A stretch of 64,000 bases of DNA from Sinohyriopsis cumingii (lineage: Eukaryota; Mollusca; Bivalvia; Unionida; Unionidae): positions 10,301,314-10,365,313 of the forward strand of contig CM068828.1 in NCBI GenBank assembly GCA_028554795.2. The letters run 5' to 3'. The position numbers and the translations under genes are program-made. A model generated the notes under the pieces. That model worked only from the letters and a program-made list of their open reading frames with translations. It searched no databases and was not told the origin of the DNA. Numbering within the stretch: the first letter of the stretch is position 1; the number at the start of each line of letters is the position of its first letter. Below are positions 29,228-37,667 of the stretch, piece after piece.

Positions 29228-29638
29228 ATGTCCCGGAACCACAAGCAAAAAATGTCACCCTCCAGAAAACCCCAAGGAAAGAAAAGGAAAGGACTGCCAC
29301 CACGTTTAGCTAAACATGGGGACCTGTTATCTGTCCTGTCCAAAGCTTCTTCACCCCTACGAAAAAAACTCATTCAAACGGCCTCCAAAGAGGTCATCGA
29401 TACCGTGTGCGAATGTTGTTTGAACGTTTTGAAAGGCACGATCCCTTTGTCCAAACACCAGAAACAATGCTTAGGCAAACATCGTCACGTTCTTCGCCAA
29501 ATGGTTCAAAAGAAAATTCCCATTCGTCAAAAAAAGAAGATGTTGGTCCAACGTGGAGGCATTTTACCTCTCTTGTTAGGCCCCATACTGAAAGGAGTCT
29601 TGGGAACCATGTTGGGAGGACTGGTGGGAGCAAGATAA
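29228..29638 (+). CDS. Basic protein with a glycine-rich hydrophobic tail, conserved in Polintons
   Basis: A 136-aa protein. The lysine-rich start is followed by VCECCLNVLKGTIPLSKHQK, a segment I recall as recurrent in Polinton and adintovirus ORFs, then IRQKKKMLVQRGGILPLLL and a hydrophobic glycine-rich C-terminus (LKGVLGTMLGGLVG). The tail looks like an amphipathic or membrane-active segment, as in adenovirus pVI-type proteins, but this is inference. ATG at 29228, after a GATAAAAG box. Confidence 0.65.
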   Translation: MSRNHKQKMSPSRKPQGKKRKGLPPRLAKHGDLLSVLSKASSPLRKKLIQTASKEVIDTVCECCLNVLKGTIPLSKHQKQCLGKHRHVLRQMVQKKIPIRQKKKMLVQRGGILPLLLGPILKGVLGTMLGGLVGAR

Positions 29639-29686
29639 AAAGGCCTCGGAAGTTCCAAGATCTCAGAATCGACCCCTGACAACCCC

Positions 29687-30391
29687 ATGGAAGGACGAAA
29701 ACTAGCTTTAGTGCCTTACAAACGATGGATGGAATACCATCGGTGGCAAGAACAACGCACCCCGCATTTACCTCCCAATCCCAATTTGAGCGAGATGTCC
29801 CAGTTACAACACGAATTGCAATCCTTGATGGATCGCCAAGATTTGTCCGAAACAGAAAAATCGCAAAAGTACGGTCAACTGTTGCAAAGACTCCAACTCT
29901 TTCACCAGAAAGCTTTAGACGAAACAGCTTTACCCACTCTAAAAGATTTTAAGACCTTGATGAAAAGTCCAGCACCATCATCATCATTACCACCACCACT
30001 ACCATCCCCATGGGTCACCAGAGATGCTACCCCACAAAGACCTGAGGAAGAAGAGATGCGCGAAGTGTTTCAAACACCGTCAGCAGCTCCCATTTCGAGT
30101 AAGATTGCAGCATCCTTGTTGACCCCGTCCCCCACACCCCAACGAGAAGAAATGAAAGCTTGGGTTAAAAAGATGATGTCCACGCCTCCTTCGACAGAAG
30201 TGAAAAAGAAAGAAGGGAAACCAGAAGCGAAAAAAGAAAAGAAAACCAAAGCCATTCCATTGCCACCTCCACCTCCATCACCACTACCTTCGACTTCTAC
30301 CCCCGTAGCCCATCGGACACGAAAATCCGTTTCCAAACCACCCTTTCGACCCACCCAAAGTAGCATCACCGAAGAGTGGGTGACTTATTAA
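29687..30391 (+). CDS. Polinton conserved protein of unknown function, proline-rich
   Basis: A 234-aa protein starting MEGRKLALVPYKRWMEY. Residues 35-80 (LQHELQSLMDRQDLSETEK, QKYGQLLQRLQLF) form the conserved coiled-coil block found just upstream of Polinton integrases. The C-terminal half is proline/serine and lysine rich. The position directly before the integrase, only 12 nt apart, is typical. Role unknown. Confidence 0.65.
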   Translation: MEGRKLALVPYKRWMEYHRWQEQRTPHLPPNPNLSEMSQLQHELQSLMDRQDLSETEKSQKYGQLLQRLQLFHQKALDETALPTLKDFKTLMKSPAPSSSLPPPLPSPWVTRDATPQRPEEEEMREVFQTPSAAPISSKIAASLLTPSPTPQREEMKAWVKKMMSTPPSTEVKKKEGKPEAKKEKKTKAIPLPPPPPSPLPSTSTPVAHRTRKSVSKPPFRPTQSSITEEWVTY

Positions 30392-30403
30392 CACAGCAAA
30401 AAA

Positions 30404-31513
30404 ATGGAAAAAGTCTTAGCTAGCATTTACTACGATCCCTCGCATCCTGCAGGTTACGCAGGAGTTCAAAAATTGTATCGTGCTGCCAAAACGCGACTGA
30501 AAAGTCTCCGTTTACCTCAAGTGCAACGATGGTTACAAGAACAAGCTACCTACACTTTACACAAACCCATTCGACGCAAGTTTGCCAGAAGTCGCACCCG
30601 AGTGGAAGGCATCGATCATCAATGGCAAGCCGATTTAGCCGATGTCTCTCATTTGGCCAGCTACAATCGTGGCTACAAATATCTGTTTTGTGTCATCGAC
30701 GTCTTTTCCAAATTTGCCTGGGTCGTACCCTTGACTTCCAAATCCAGCAGCGAGTTAGTGCGAGCCCTGCAACGAGTGTTGAAACAAAGCGGCCGTCACC
30801 CTCTTCGATGGCAAACGGACAAAGGCACCGAATTTCTGAACCAAGCTTTCCAAAAAGAATTAAAGAAACGTGACATTCATTTTTTTACCACCGAGAATCC
30901 CGAAACCAAAGCCAGCATCGTGGAGCGTTTTCAACGCACTTTGAAAGAACGCATGTGGAAATATTTTACGCATCACCACACTCTGAAGTACATCGACATC
31001 TTACCGCACCTGGTGCAAGCGTACAACCAATCTTACCATCGAAGCATCGGACGTGCCCCGCAAGACGTGACTCCCGACAATGAAGTGTTGGTGTTTGAGC
31101 GTCTGTTCGGTACGTCCCCGACGAGGGCTGTCCCCAAGAAAAGTGGAGAGTTGGCCGTAGGAGATTGGGTGCGCATTGGCAAAACCAAACGCACTTTCGA
31201 CAAAGGTTACTTACCTAACTGGACGACCGAATTGTTTCGCGTCACTGGACGAGTGCATGGCCGTCATCCTGCCGTCTATAAATTGGAAGACATGAACGGA
31301 GAAGTGCTCAAAGGAACGTTTTATTTGCCCGAGTTACAACGTGTCACCAAAAAAGAAGACGACGTGTACGACATCGAAAGCATTCTCGAACGCAGAACCC
31401 GTAAAGTGGGCAAACGACGTGTCAAAGAAGTCAAAGTACGTTGGAAAGGATATCCACCCAGTTTCGATTCTTGGATCGACGCTTCGCAAGTCATCGACTA
31501 TAAAAAGAAGTGA
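30404..31513 (+). CDS. int: Retroviral-type integrase (DD35E) with C-terminal chromodomain
   Basis: A 369-aa integrase that would join the element's 3' ends to host DNA and create the 6-bp duplication. Catalytic residues are D77 (WQADLADV), D139 (QTDKGTEF) and E174 (SIVERFQRT), giving DD35E spacing. The N-terminal domain is short and its HHCC motif is unclear. Residues about 316-369 form a chromodomain (VYDIESILERR, VRWKGYPPSFDSW), which in other elements tethers integration to methylated histone H3; that targeting is inference here. The stop is followed at once by the next gene. Confidence 0.95.
   Translation: MEKVLASIYYDPSHPAGYAGVQKLYRAAKTRLKSLRLPQVQRWLQEQATYTLHKPIRRKFARSRTRVEGIDHQWQADLADVSHLASYNRGYKYLFCVIDVFSKFAWVVPLTSKSSSELVRALQRVLKQSGRHPLRWQTDKGTEFLNQAFQKELKKRDIHFFTTENPETKASIVERFQRTLKERMWKYFTHHHTLKYIDILPHLVQAYNQSYHRSIGRAPQDVTPDNEVLVFERLFGTSPTRAVPKKSGELAVGDWVRIGKTKRTFDKGYLPNWTTELFRVTGRVHGRHPAVYKLEDMNGEVLKGTFYLPELQRVTKKEDDVYDIESILERRTRKVGKRRVKEVKVRWKGYPPSFDSWIDASQVIDYKKK
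31499..31507 (+). promoter_or_regulatory. TATA-like box at the integrase 3' end
   Basis: TATAAAAAG lies just before the integrase stop. It is about 12-20 nt from the ATG at 31519, so it is closer than at other genes and could serve downstream genes instead. Confidence 0.3.
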
Positions 31514-31518
31514 CCATC

Positions 31519-31935
31519 ATGCCCTTTCACACATCAGACGCAGCTACGTCGACCACTCCTCCTTCTTCACCCAGTTCTTCTGTGCAAGATTTACAAAAAC
31601 AACCCTTGTGGGTGTGGTGTGGAGAACGTGTGCCTAAAACGCAAATCGTCTTTTTCTGCCAAATCTTCGTGGTGTATTGTGTCATCGGGGCAGCCATCGC
31701 CAATTTGAGTTTGCAACAAGGAGACAAACAATTGTGGACCATTTTATTGAGCAGTTGCATCGGTTACCTGCTTCCCAATCCCTCCCTGAAATTCTCCTCG
31801 AACGGGAACGTTGTGTCCAGTGCCAGTGCCAGCCACCACTCCAACAACAACCACAACCAGAACCCCATTTTGGGCGGAGACACGCCTCTGACGTTCACTA
31901 ACCCCTCGGACAGCCACAGAACTCTGGAATTATGA
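31519..31935 (+). CDS. Polinton conserved two-helix membrane protein
   Basis: A 138-aa protein. The start MPFHTSDAATS is taken at the ATG 31519; the frame opens earlier only with GTG. A serine/threonine/proline-rich N-terminus is followed by hydrophobic segments (IVFFCQIFVVYCVIGAAIA and WTILLSSCIGYLLPNPSL) separated by a short polar loop, then a serine/asparagine-rich C-terminus. This protein between integrase and penton is common in Polintons, and its role is unknown. Its stop overlaps the next ATG (ATGA). Confidence 0.7.
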   Translation: MPFHTSDAATSTTPPSSPSSSVQDLQKQPLWVWCGERVPKTQIVFFCQIFVVYCVIGAAIANLSLQQGDKQLWTILLSSCIGYLLPNPSLKFSSNGNVVSSASASHHSNNNHNQNPILGGDTPLTFTNPSDSHRTLEL

Positions 31936-32852
31936 GTCACCAAAACCAATTTTACTTAACCTTACCCAGTGACAGTTCCATGGAGGTGTTTCCTAAGAAC
32001 ACGTTGTGCTGTTACACGGCTAAATTACCTCAGGCCATCCCCTTAGATCACGAAGCCCATTGGGAAGTGGCTTTAGTAGAAATGATTCACCCTACACAAA
32101 TCCAAAACATCACCGAAAAACAAAACTTTTTTGAGGTCGAAATCCTGAACGAACAATTACAAAAGACCATAAATGAAATCGGCGGGTTTTCAGGGATCAC
32201 AACACAAGCCAGCAATCCAGCCTTCAAAATCTACACCTTGAAAATTCCACCAGGGTTTTATTTTAGTGGCCAACATTTGGTGGACACTATTGCGGACAGG
32301 TTCGAGTTAGCCTTTGGCAAAGCCCTGAACAAACTAACTAAACGTGTCATCCTGGAGTACCATAAAGTGGCTCGTCGCTTACTGATGAAATTTCAGGACA
32401 CCCAAATATTGTCCCTCAGGTTCAATGGTAGTTTGTTTGAAATTTTGGGTGGACATCCAACAATGGTCGCAAACAATTGGAGCCCCAAGATCAACAGTAA
32501 TATGGATTTTTACAGAGCTTTTGGAAACCCGGTAGAACTGAACCAAGGACTGAATTTAATGTTCGTGTACTCCGATGTGGTGGAGTACAACGTGGTGGGA
32601 CACACCTCTGTGCCATTACTGCGTGTCATTCCTTTCAAAGTGGATTCTACTACGAACACTGACGAGGAAGGTGGAAACACTTACCACGTCCACCGCGAAT
32701 TTGTACATCCTCATTATTTACCCGTCAGCAAGTCGTATTTGGACACGGTCAACATTACTATAAAAGGAGATTTGGGACAAAATATTCCATTCACCAAAGG
32801 AAAAGTCACGGTGAAACTCCATTTTCGAAAACGGTTCTCTCACGACTCGTAA
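31932..32852 (+). CDS. Minor capsid (penton-like) protein
   Basis: A 306-aa protein starting MSHQNQFYLTLPSDSS. The N-terminal block (TLPSDSSMEVFPKNT, WEVALVEMIHP) and its place immediately before the basic minor protein and the major capsid gene match the Polinton minor capsid/penton family, a single jelly-roll that closes capsid vertices. The start codon overlaps the previous stop as ATGA, so either reinitiation or a separate mRNA start inside the upstream gene is needed. The full length is intact. Confidence 0.75.
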   Translation: MSHQNQFYLTLPSDSSMEVFPKNTLCCYTAKLPQAIPLDHEAHWEVALVEMIHPTQIQNITEKQNFFEVEILNEQLQKTINEIGGFSGITTQASNPAFKIYTLKIPPGFYFSGQHLVDTIADRFELAFGKALNKLTKRVILEYHKVARRLLMKFQDTQILSLRFNGSLFEILGGHPTMVANNWSPKINSNMDFYRAFGNPVELNQGLNLMFVYSDVVEYNVVGHTSVPLLRVIPFKVDSTTNTDEEGGNTYHVHREFVHPHYLPVSKSYLDTVNITIKGDLGQNIPFTKGKVTVKLHFRKRFSHDS

Positions 32853-32859
32853 GTAAGTC

Positions 32860-33276
32860 ATGTATCCAGTGTACCGAGGGGTGGCTCGACAGCGAGGACA
32901 CGGTTTAGGAGACATGTTAAAATCGGCCTTTCGTTCGGTGGTCCCGGTGTTGAAACCGATGGTGACACGCGGATTGCACGCCTTGAAAGATGCGGCACTG
33001 ACGCAAGGCAAAGAATTTCTCCAAAATGTCATCATCGACAAACAAAACCCTAAAGAAGCCTTCATGAGGGCAGGCAAAAATGTCTTGCTGCAAACGGGCA
33101 AAGACATTTTGGGCCGACGAGACACACCTATAAATGCCCTGCACGCTACCGAATCAGCCATTCAGCAAGGACAAGGCAGAAAGAGACGACGACGAAAACA
33201 CCCTTTCACCAGACTTCAAGCGAGAAAGGCCAAGAAAAGAAAAACCGTTCGAGACTTAGACGTTTTCGATTATTGA
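32860..33276 (+). CDS. Basic virion-associated protein (adenovirus pVI-like position)
   Basis: A 138-aa protein starting MYPVYRGVARQRGHG. The N-terminus is glycine-rich, the middle helical (LKDAALTQGKEFLQNV), and the C-terminus strongly basic (GRKRRRRKHP and RKAKKRKT), ending DLDVFDY. This layout between penton and major capsid is typical of Polintons and recalls adenoviral minor core proteins. The function is inferred from position and composition only. Confidence 0.65.
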   Translation: MYPVYRGVARQRGHGLGDMLKSAFRSVVPVLKPMVTRGLHALKDAALTQGKEFLQNVIIDKQNPKEAFMRAGKNVLLQTGKDILGRRDTPINALHATESAIQQGQGRKRRRRKHPFTRLQARKAKKRKTVRDLDVFDY

Positions 33277-33289
33277 GAAAGAGAAAAAA

Positions 33290-34609
33290 ATGATGCACCG
33301 AGAGTCTTGCGCTTGTTCCAAGACGGAACTGGATCTGTTTGCCATGCCCCCCACCATGATGACGATGCAAGAATCCCAGTGGGTGGAATTTCATCCCGTC
33401 TCCTCATTGACAGCCTCAGCTCCCATCGAGTTTGAAATCAAAGGACAGCCCGAAGATTACATCGATCTGAATAGCAGTTACTTGTACTTGAAAGTCAAAG
33501 TTATCGAAGATGACAATTCGCCCCTAGAAAGTACTGATGTAATAGCTCCCGTCAACAATTTCATGCATTCCTTGTTTAGCGGAGTGGACTTGTACTTGAA
33601 TAACAAACTGGTCAGCAGCAGCATGGATACTTACCCTTATCGAGCGTACCTGGAAAATCTCTTGACGTACGGAATAGACGCCAAGAACACTCATCTCGAT
33701 GCCTGTGTGGTATGGGAAGCTGACGATGCTAACGAGTTTGAAACAAAAGAAATTGATACAAAGGATAAAACTAAATCAACAAATGATGGATTTATAGAAC
33801 GAAGAAACAGAATCATAGAAAACAAAAGTTTAGAACTGATGGATCGTTTGCATTTGGACATGTGGTTGCAAGAGAAATATTTGCTGAACGGGGTGGATGT
33901 CCGCCTGAGACTGAATCGGAGCAGTGCCGCGTTCCATTTGATAGGTAATGATGCTTGCAAAACTGTCATCGAGGAAGCCAGGCTCTACGTACGACGCGTG
34001 GAAGTGTTACCTAAAGTGGGTAACGACATCAGTCAAACATTGAGCAGAACAACCGCCAAGTATCCCATACGACGCGTGGAAGTGAAAACGTTCACCATTC
34101 CCAAGGGACAGCGATCCATGATCGAAGATCATTTGTTCCAAGGACAGTTACCCAAACGTTTGATCATTGGTATCGTCGAGAATACAGCCTTCAACGGAGA
34201 TTTAGGTAAAAATCCTTTTAACTTTCATCACTTTGGCGTGTCCAAAATCGAAGTCAGTCGCGATGGCAAGACCTTGTGTACCCGACCTTTCGAGCCTAAC
34301 TTTACCCAGAACAATTACTTGAGATCGTACTTGTCCCTGTACGAAGCCACGGGTCAGTTAGGAACCAACACTAGTCACGGCATTACGTACAAAGATTACG
34401 CAGGAGGCTATGCTTTGTGGGCTTTCGATTTCACTCCAGACCAAGGCAGCGACGAGGGACATTTCCACCCTATAAAATCTGGCCAGATTCGTGTGGAAAT
34501 TCAGTTTAAAGACCGAACCCCTGATGAAACGGTGAACGTCATCCTGTATGCAGAATTCGATAATACCATAGAAATCAACAGTTTGAGAGAAGTCATTCTA
34601 GATTATTAG
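33290..34609 (+). CDS. mcp: Major capsid protein (double jelly-roll type)
   Basis: A 439-aa protein. The conserved N-terminal block (ELDLFAMPPT, WVEFHPVSSL, DYIDLNSSYLYLKVKV) and VNNFMHSLFSGVDLYLN, then TYPYRAYLENLLTYG, are hallmarks of the Polinton major capsid protein, whose double jelly-roll is shared with virophages. The first ATG (33290) follows a run of As, a good context. The ORF is intact. With the penton-like protein, ATPase and protease it makes a full morphogenesis module. Confidence 0.9.
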   Translation: MMHRESCACSKTELDLFAMPPTMMTMQESQWVEFHPVSSLTASAPIEFEIKGQPEDYIDLNSSYLYLKVKVIEDDNSPLESTDVIAPVNNFMHSLFSGVDLYLNNKLVSSSMDTYPYRAYLENLLTYGIDAKNTHLDACVVWEADDANEFETKEIDTKDKTKSTNDGFIERRNRIIENKSLELMDRLHLDMWLQEKYLLNGVDVRLRLNRSSAAFHLIGNDACKTVIEEARLYVRRVEVLPKVGNDISQTLSRTTAKYPIRRVEVKTFTIPKGQRSMIEDHLFQGQLPKRLIIGIVENTAFNGDLGKNPFNFHHFGVSKIEVSRDGKTLCTRPFEPNFTQNNYLRSYLSLYEATGQLGTNTSHGITYKDYAGGYALWAFDFTPDQGSDEGHFHPIKSGQIRVEIQFKDRTPDETVNVILYAEFDNTIEINSLREVILDY

Positions 34610-34614
34610 AAGCC

Positions 34615-35097
34615 ATGGAAGACTGCTATCCCTCTTTACAAAGTGGAGAAACTTTGGACATGAAATGTGAGGAGACTGTGGAAGAAGAAGTGATCATGAT
34701 GAAGTCAAGATGGCCAGAACAAGAAGCCCATTTAGTCTCCTGTTTTGCCAAACACTTGGTCGACAAAATGACGGAATTGATCAAGAAAAATTGCTATGGA
34801 TGTCAAAACGATCATCCCAGTCAAATTCAACACGATAAATGCCTGATGTTGAGTCAAGAAGAAAAATTGGACGAGTATCTGGACGAAGCTTGGAGCCTCA
34901 TCTCGAACAAAGACGTGTTGTACCAGTGGTATAAAGACTTGCGTGAACATTCTTGTCCACCATTAACCACTCAAGAGATCCATCGTATCGAAGCTCTCCT
35001 GAATCAGAGTGAAGAAACAGAACGAATCACCGTTTATTCGTCAGACATTTTCAAGCAAAAAGTCAGAATCGAATTGACGACTTATTATTACCTGTGA
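34615..35097 (+). CDS. Polinton conserved protein of unknown function
   Basis: A 160-aa acidic protein. A conserved CYGCQNDHPSQIQHDKCLM segment (residues about 61-79) contains a possible zinc site and is known from Polinton proteins located between capsid and protease genes. The remainder is helical. It starts 6 nt after the capsid stop. Function unknown. Confidence 0.65.
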   Translation: MEDCYPSLQSGETLDMKCEETVEEEVIMMKSRWPEQEAHLVSCFAKHLVDKMTELIKKNCYGCQNDHPSQIQHDKCLMLSQEEKLDEYLDEAWSLISNKDVLYQWYKDLREHSCPPLTTQEIHRIEALLNQSEETERITVYSSDIFKQKVRIELTTYYYL

Positions 35098-35115
35098 AGA
35101 AAAAACACAAAAACA

Positions 35116-35676
35116 ATGGATACCTGGGAACTTTATTACCTTTTGAACCACAGTTCGTATACGGCTTCTTGGAATCCTGTCGTCTGTGCTAAAGATGAAC
35201 TCCCTCATCGCAAACCTAAAGACCATCAAGCTTACGTGATCAACACGGACGACAGTCATCTCCCAGGAACCCACTGGGTAGCCGTCTACTTTCCTCAAGA
35301 AGGATGTGTGGAATATTTCGATTCGTACGGATTGCCCCCTTTGGAAGACGATATCATCGACTTTATGAGAAGAAATGCTCAAACCACCCGATTCAATAAC
35401 GTGAAATTACAAGGCACAGATTCCTTGGTGTGTGGACAGTACTGTGTGTATTTTCTGCATCATCGCAGCCTGGGCTATTCCTTAGAACATTTAGTGACTC
35501 ATTTCGATCCTCGTTCTTCTGCTAGAAACGATGTGAAAGTAGATCGATGGTTTTGTGACCATTATGCTTATCTTTTGTCTCAAGCTAGGAAACGTAGTGT
35601 CCATCAATGGCCTAATGATTTCCAACAGTGGAAATCACAATTTCATTCACAACGTTGTCAGCCTTGTTTAAAGTAG
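35116..35676 (+). CDS. pro: Adenain-like cysteine protease (ULP1 superfamily)
   Basis: A 186-aa protease that would cleave virion precursor proteins during maturation. The triad is visible as H53 (GTHWVAVYF), D69 (EYFDSYG) and C106 (VCGQYC), with Q99 seven residues before the cysteine forming the oxyanion hole, as in adenovirus protease. Length is usual for Polinton proteases. The gene starts 18 nt after the previous stop, and an AATAAA (35787) follows it. Confidence 0.9.
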   Translation: MDTWELYYLLNHSSYTASWNPVVCAKDELPHRKPKDHQAYVINTDDSHLPGTHWVAVYFPQEGCVEYFDSYGLPPLEDDIIDFMRRNAQTTRFNNVKLQGTDSLVCGQYCVYFLHHRSLGYSLEHLVTHFDPRSSARNDVKVDRWFCDHYAYLLSQARKRSVHQWPNDFQQWKSQFHSQRCQPCLK

Positions 35677-35786
35677 ATTGTCCATTGAGAAAAAAATGTT
35701 AGTGATATGAAAAAATTGTTTGATGTTATAGTGTTGGATTATTGTTAAAAATGTTAGAGTTGTTGTTTAGTGTTAAGTGATTTTTG

Positions 35787-35792
35787 AATAAA
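35787..35792 (+). terminator. Poly(A) signal after the main gene block
   Basis: AATAAA about 110 nt after the protease stop. It marks the probable common 3' end of the rightward capsid genes, in contrast to the stem-loop ends of the accessory genes. Confidence 0.55.
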
Positions 35793-35918
35793 AAATGTTG
35801 TGTTTTGAAAAAATGCTTTTGTCTTTTGTTTAGCTATAAGAATGTTGAATTGATGCTCTTTCATTTCTTACTATCCCTCTCATGACAATCACTGAACGTT
35901 GCGAATCGAAAACCGTGT

Positions 35919-35957
35919 GGGGGATGTTTTCCTTCACGTCCGCGCTTTCACTATAAG
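35919..35957 (+). promoter_or_regulatory. Shared promoter box, copy 1
   Basis: GGGGGATGTTTTCCTTCACG followed by TCCGCGCTTTCACTATAAG, immediately upstream of the first right-end accessory gene. The same box is repeated at 36780 and 37580. Confidence 0.8.
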
Positions 35958-36011
35958 AACCGGGGTTGTTTCCAGTCTAGCCATCCATTGTCGACTCATC
36001 CTCCTAAGAAG

Positions 36012-36371
36012 ATGTGTTCCAAACTAGCTAAGCTCAACGAAGCCTACGTGAATTTGCATAGGGTCAGACACAGTCTGATACCGAAGCCAGAAGAAATAGA
36101 GAATGTGAGAATGTTAAAAATCACTGAAGACCTGATAGAAGAGCTCTTCAGAGAAGAAGTGAACAGGGAAAAAGAAGAATGGACGGAGAAGTACAGACTT
36201 CAGAGACAGCAGCAACAGCAGCAACAACAGCAACAGCAGCAACAACCTGAAGCTGACAGAGGCTTTGTCGATTGTCGTATCGACACCAAAGAGTTCTTCT
36301 TCTCTTTCCGAAGAAGCAGACCTATCGCCAGAAAGTCTATCCTCAGAGGACATCGCATTCTTAGAAACTAA
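36012..36371 (+). CDS. Right-end accessory protein 1 (helical, glutamine tract)
   Basis: A 119-aa protein from ATG 36012 (MCSKLAKLNEAYVNLHRV). The upstream frame opens only with TTG. The N-terminal helix resembles that of accessory protein 2 (MNTRLEKLLELHVHLEYA). A poly-glutamine tract of 13 residues lies in the middle, followed by a basic C-terminus (RRSRPIARKSILRGHRIL). It is followed 30 nt after the stop by a histone-type stem-loop and downstream AATAAA. No family is recognised. Confidence 0.6.
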   Translation: MCSKLAKLNEAYVNLHRVRHSLIPKPEEIENVRMLKITEDLIEELFREEVNREKEEWTEKYRLQRQQQQQQQQQQQQQPEADRGFVDCRIDTKEFFFSFRRSRPIARKSILRGHRILRN

Positions 36372-36401
36372 AAAAGAATGCCATAGCAAAACAAAAAAAA
36401 C

Positions 36402-36417
36402 AGCCCTTTTCAGGGCT
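36402..36417 (+). promoter_or_regulatory. Histone-type mRNA 3' stem-loop for accessory gene 1
   Basis: AGCCCTTTTCAGGGCT, a perfect 6-bp stem with TTTC loop, followed by ACCCC and AGAAAAGAAG 14 nt later. A possible back-up AATAAA lies at about 36485. Confidence 0.75.
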
Positions 36418-36419
36418 AC

Positions 36420-36779
36420 CCCAATACTCTAGAAAAGAAGTAACGATCGATTTGCCAATGTGTGTGTAGGTAGAGTAGTGTGAAAATAAACACTAACTCT
36501 TTATTGATAGTGAAAGTGTATGTGTTGGTGTGTTTGTGTTTGTAAGAGCTCAAGTAAGTTGGTGTGGATAGTAGATTAAAATGATATCTTTTATTAGTGT
36601 TTGAGGTGTATATTAGGAGTGAGATTGAATTGCTTTGCGTATGTGGATAGTCTATTGAAGTGATTTATAAAAAATTTTAAAATAGTGATGGGTAGCATAA
36701 AAAGTGAGTGTTTCTTTTAGGTCCGCGCGTTGTTGTTTTTTTTGGTCATGATCTAGGTAAGATGAATTTTATGTTATTA
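36420..36779. other. Spacer between accessory genes 1 and 2
   Basis: Repeated in the next cassette: GATCGATTTGCCAATGTGTG and AACACTAACTCTTTATTGAT occur again at about 37305-37365. A partial promoter-like stretch (TCCGCGCGTTGTTG, then GGTCATGATCTAGGTAAGAT) precedes the box. Confidence 0.6.
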
Positions 36780-36818
36780 GGGGGATGTTTTCCTTCACGT
36801 CCGCGCTTTCAGTATAAA
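36780..36818 (+). promoter_or_regulatory. Shared promoter box, copy 2
   Basis: Same box as at 35919 with TATAAA at its end (AGTATAAATT), 54 nt before the ATG of accessory gene 2. Confidence 0.8.
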
Positions 36819-36871
36819 TTGAAACTCGTTCGGCAGTCCAGCTACCCTTGTTGATTGATCAACACCCAAAA

Positions 36872-37234
36872 ATGAACACGAGACTTGAGAAACTGTTGGA
36901 GCTTCATGTGCATCTGGAATATGCCAGGCGCATATTAAATGAACTGGCCGCGGAAGCCATTGTCGAGGAGGGAAGGATAAGAGAGGAGGAAAGAAGAAAC
37001 AAAGAAGAGGAGGAGAGAAGATATAAAGAAGAAGAAGAAAGAAGATATAAAGAGGAAAGAAGAAACAAAGAAGAGGAGGAGGAAAAGGAGAGAAGAAATT
37101 TCAAAATCCCAGAGAGCGAAAATTGGGATTCTGAAGCGACATATCCTGTCTCTGCTCTCTCCCCCCAAAAGGCAAAAAGTAACTGGGGGATAAGATGTGT
37201 ATGTGGCGCCAGGCCTGGAAGGTGCCACCATTAA
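36872..37234 (+). CDS. Right-end accessory protein 2 (long charged helix)
   Basis: A 120-aa protein from ATG 36872 (MNTRLEKLLELHVHL), a paralogue of accessory protein 1 by its N-terminal helix and cassette. The middle is a run of EERR(N/Y)KEEE repeats (RRYKEEEERRYKEE), a typical single-alpha-helix or coiled-coil pattern. The C-terminus has two cysteine residues (IRCVCGARPGRC). Followed 29 nt after the stop by a histone-type stem-loop. Confidence 0.6.
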   Translation: MNTRLEKLLELHVHLEYARRILNELAAEAIVEEGRIREEERRNKEEEERRYKEEEERRYKEERRNKEEEEEKERRNFKIPESENWDSEATYPVSALSPQKAKSNWGIRCVCGARPGRCHH

Positions 37235-37263
37235 CCAGGTGTCCATGAAGTTCCAAACAAAAC

Positions 37264-37279
37264 AGCCCTTTTCAGGGCT
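37264..37279 (+). promoter_or_regulatory. Histone-type mRNA 3' stem-loop for accessory gene 2
   Basis: AGCCCTTTTCAGGGCT followed by ACCCA (the canonical 3' flank) and TAGAAAAGAA at 37291. Confidence 0.8.
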
Positions 37280-37509
37280 ACCCAATACTCTAGAAAAGAA
37301 ATAACGATCGATTTGCCAATGTGTGTAGGTAGAGTAGTGTGAAAATAAACACTAACTCTTTATTGATAGTGGGAGTGTATGTGATTGTGTGTTTGTGTTA
37401 GTAACTAATAAAGTAAGTTTGTGTGAATAGTAGATTATGGGTTTCTTTATTGTTTCTTAGCGTATGTGGAGAGTATAGTTTGGGTTATATTATATGAAAT
37501 GAGAAAAGT

Positions 37510-37618
37510 GGGGATGTTTTCCTTCACGTTCGCGCGTTGTTGGGTCATGATCTAGGTAAGATAGATTTTATGTTTTTTAGGGGGATGTTTTCCATCACGT
37601 CCGCGCTTTCACTATAAT
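37510..37618 (+). promoter_or_regulatory. Shared promoter box, copies 3 (partial) and 4
   Basis: A partial box without TATA (37510-37540) is followed by GGTCATGATCTAGGTAAGAT and a full box (37580-37618) ending CACTATAATA, which lies 50 nt before the ATG of accessory gene 3. Confidence 0.75.
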
Positions 37619-37667
37619 AACCCACAGTGTTCGTTGTTCAAACCATTCTGCAAAGAATAAAAAGAAG

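Noticed and set aside
19993..31513. An endogenous retrovirus, suggested by zinc knuckles plus integrase
   Set aside because: No reverse transcriptase, RNase H or LTRs are present; PolB, capsid, ATPase and protease genes and the TIR/6-bp duplication define a Polinton.
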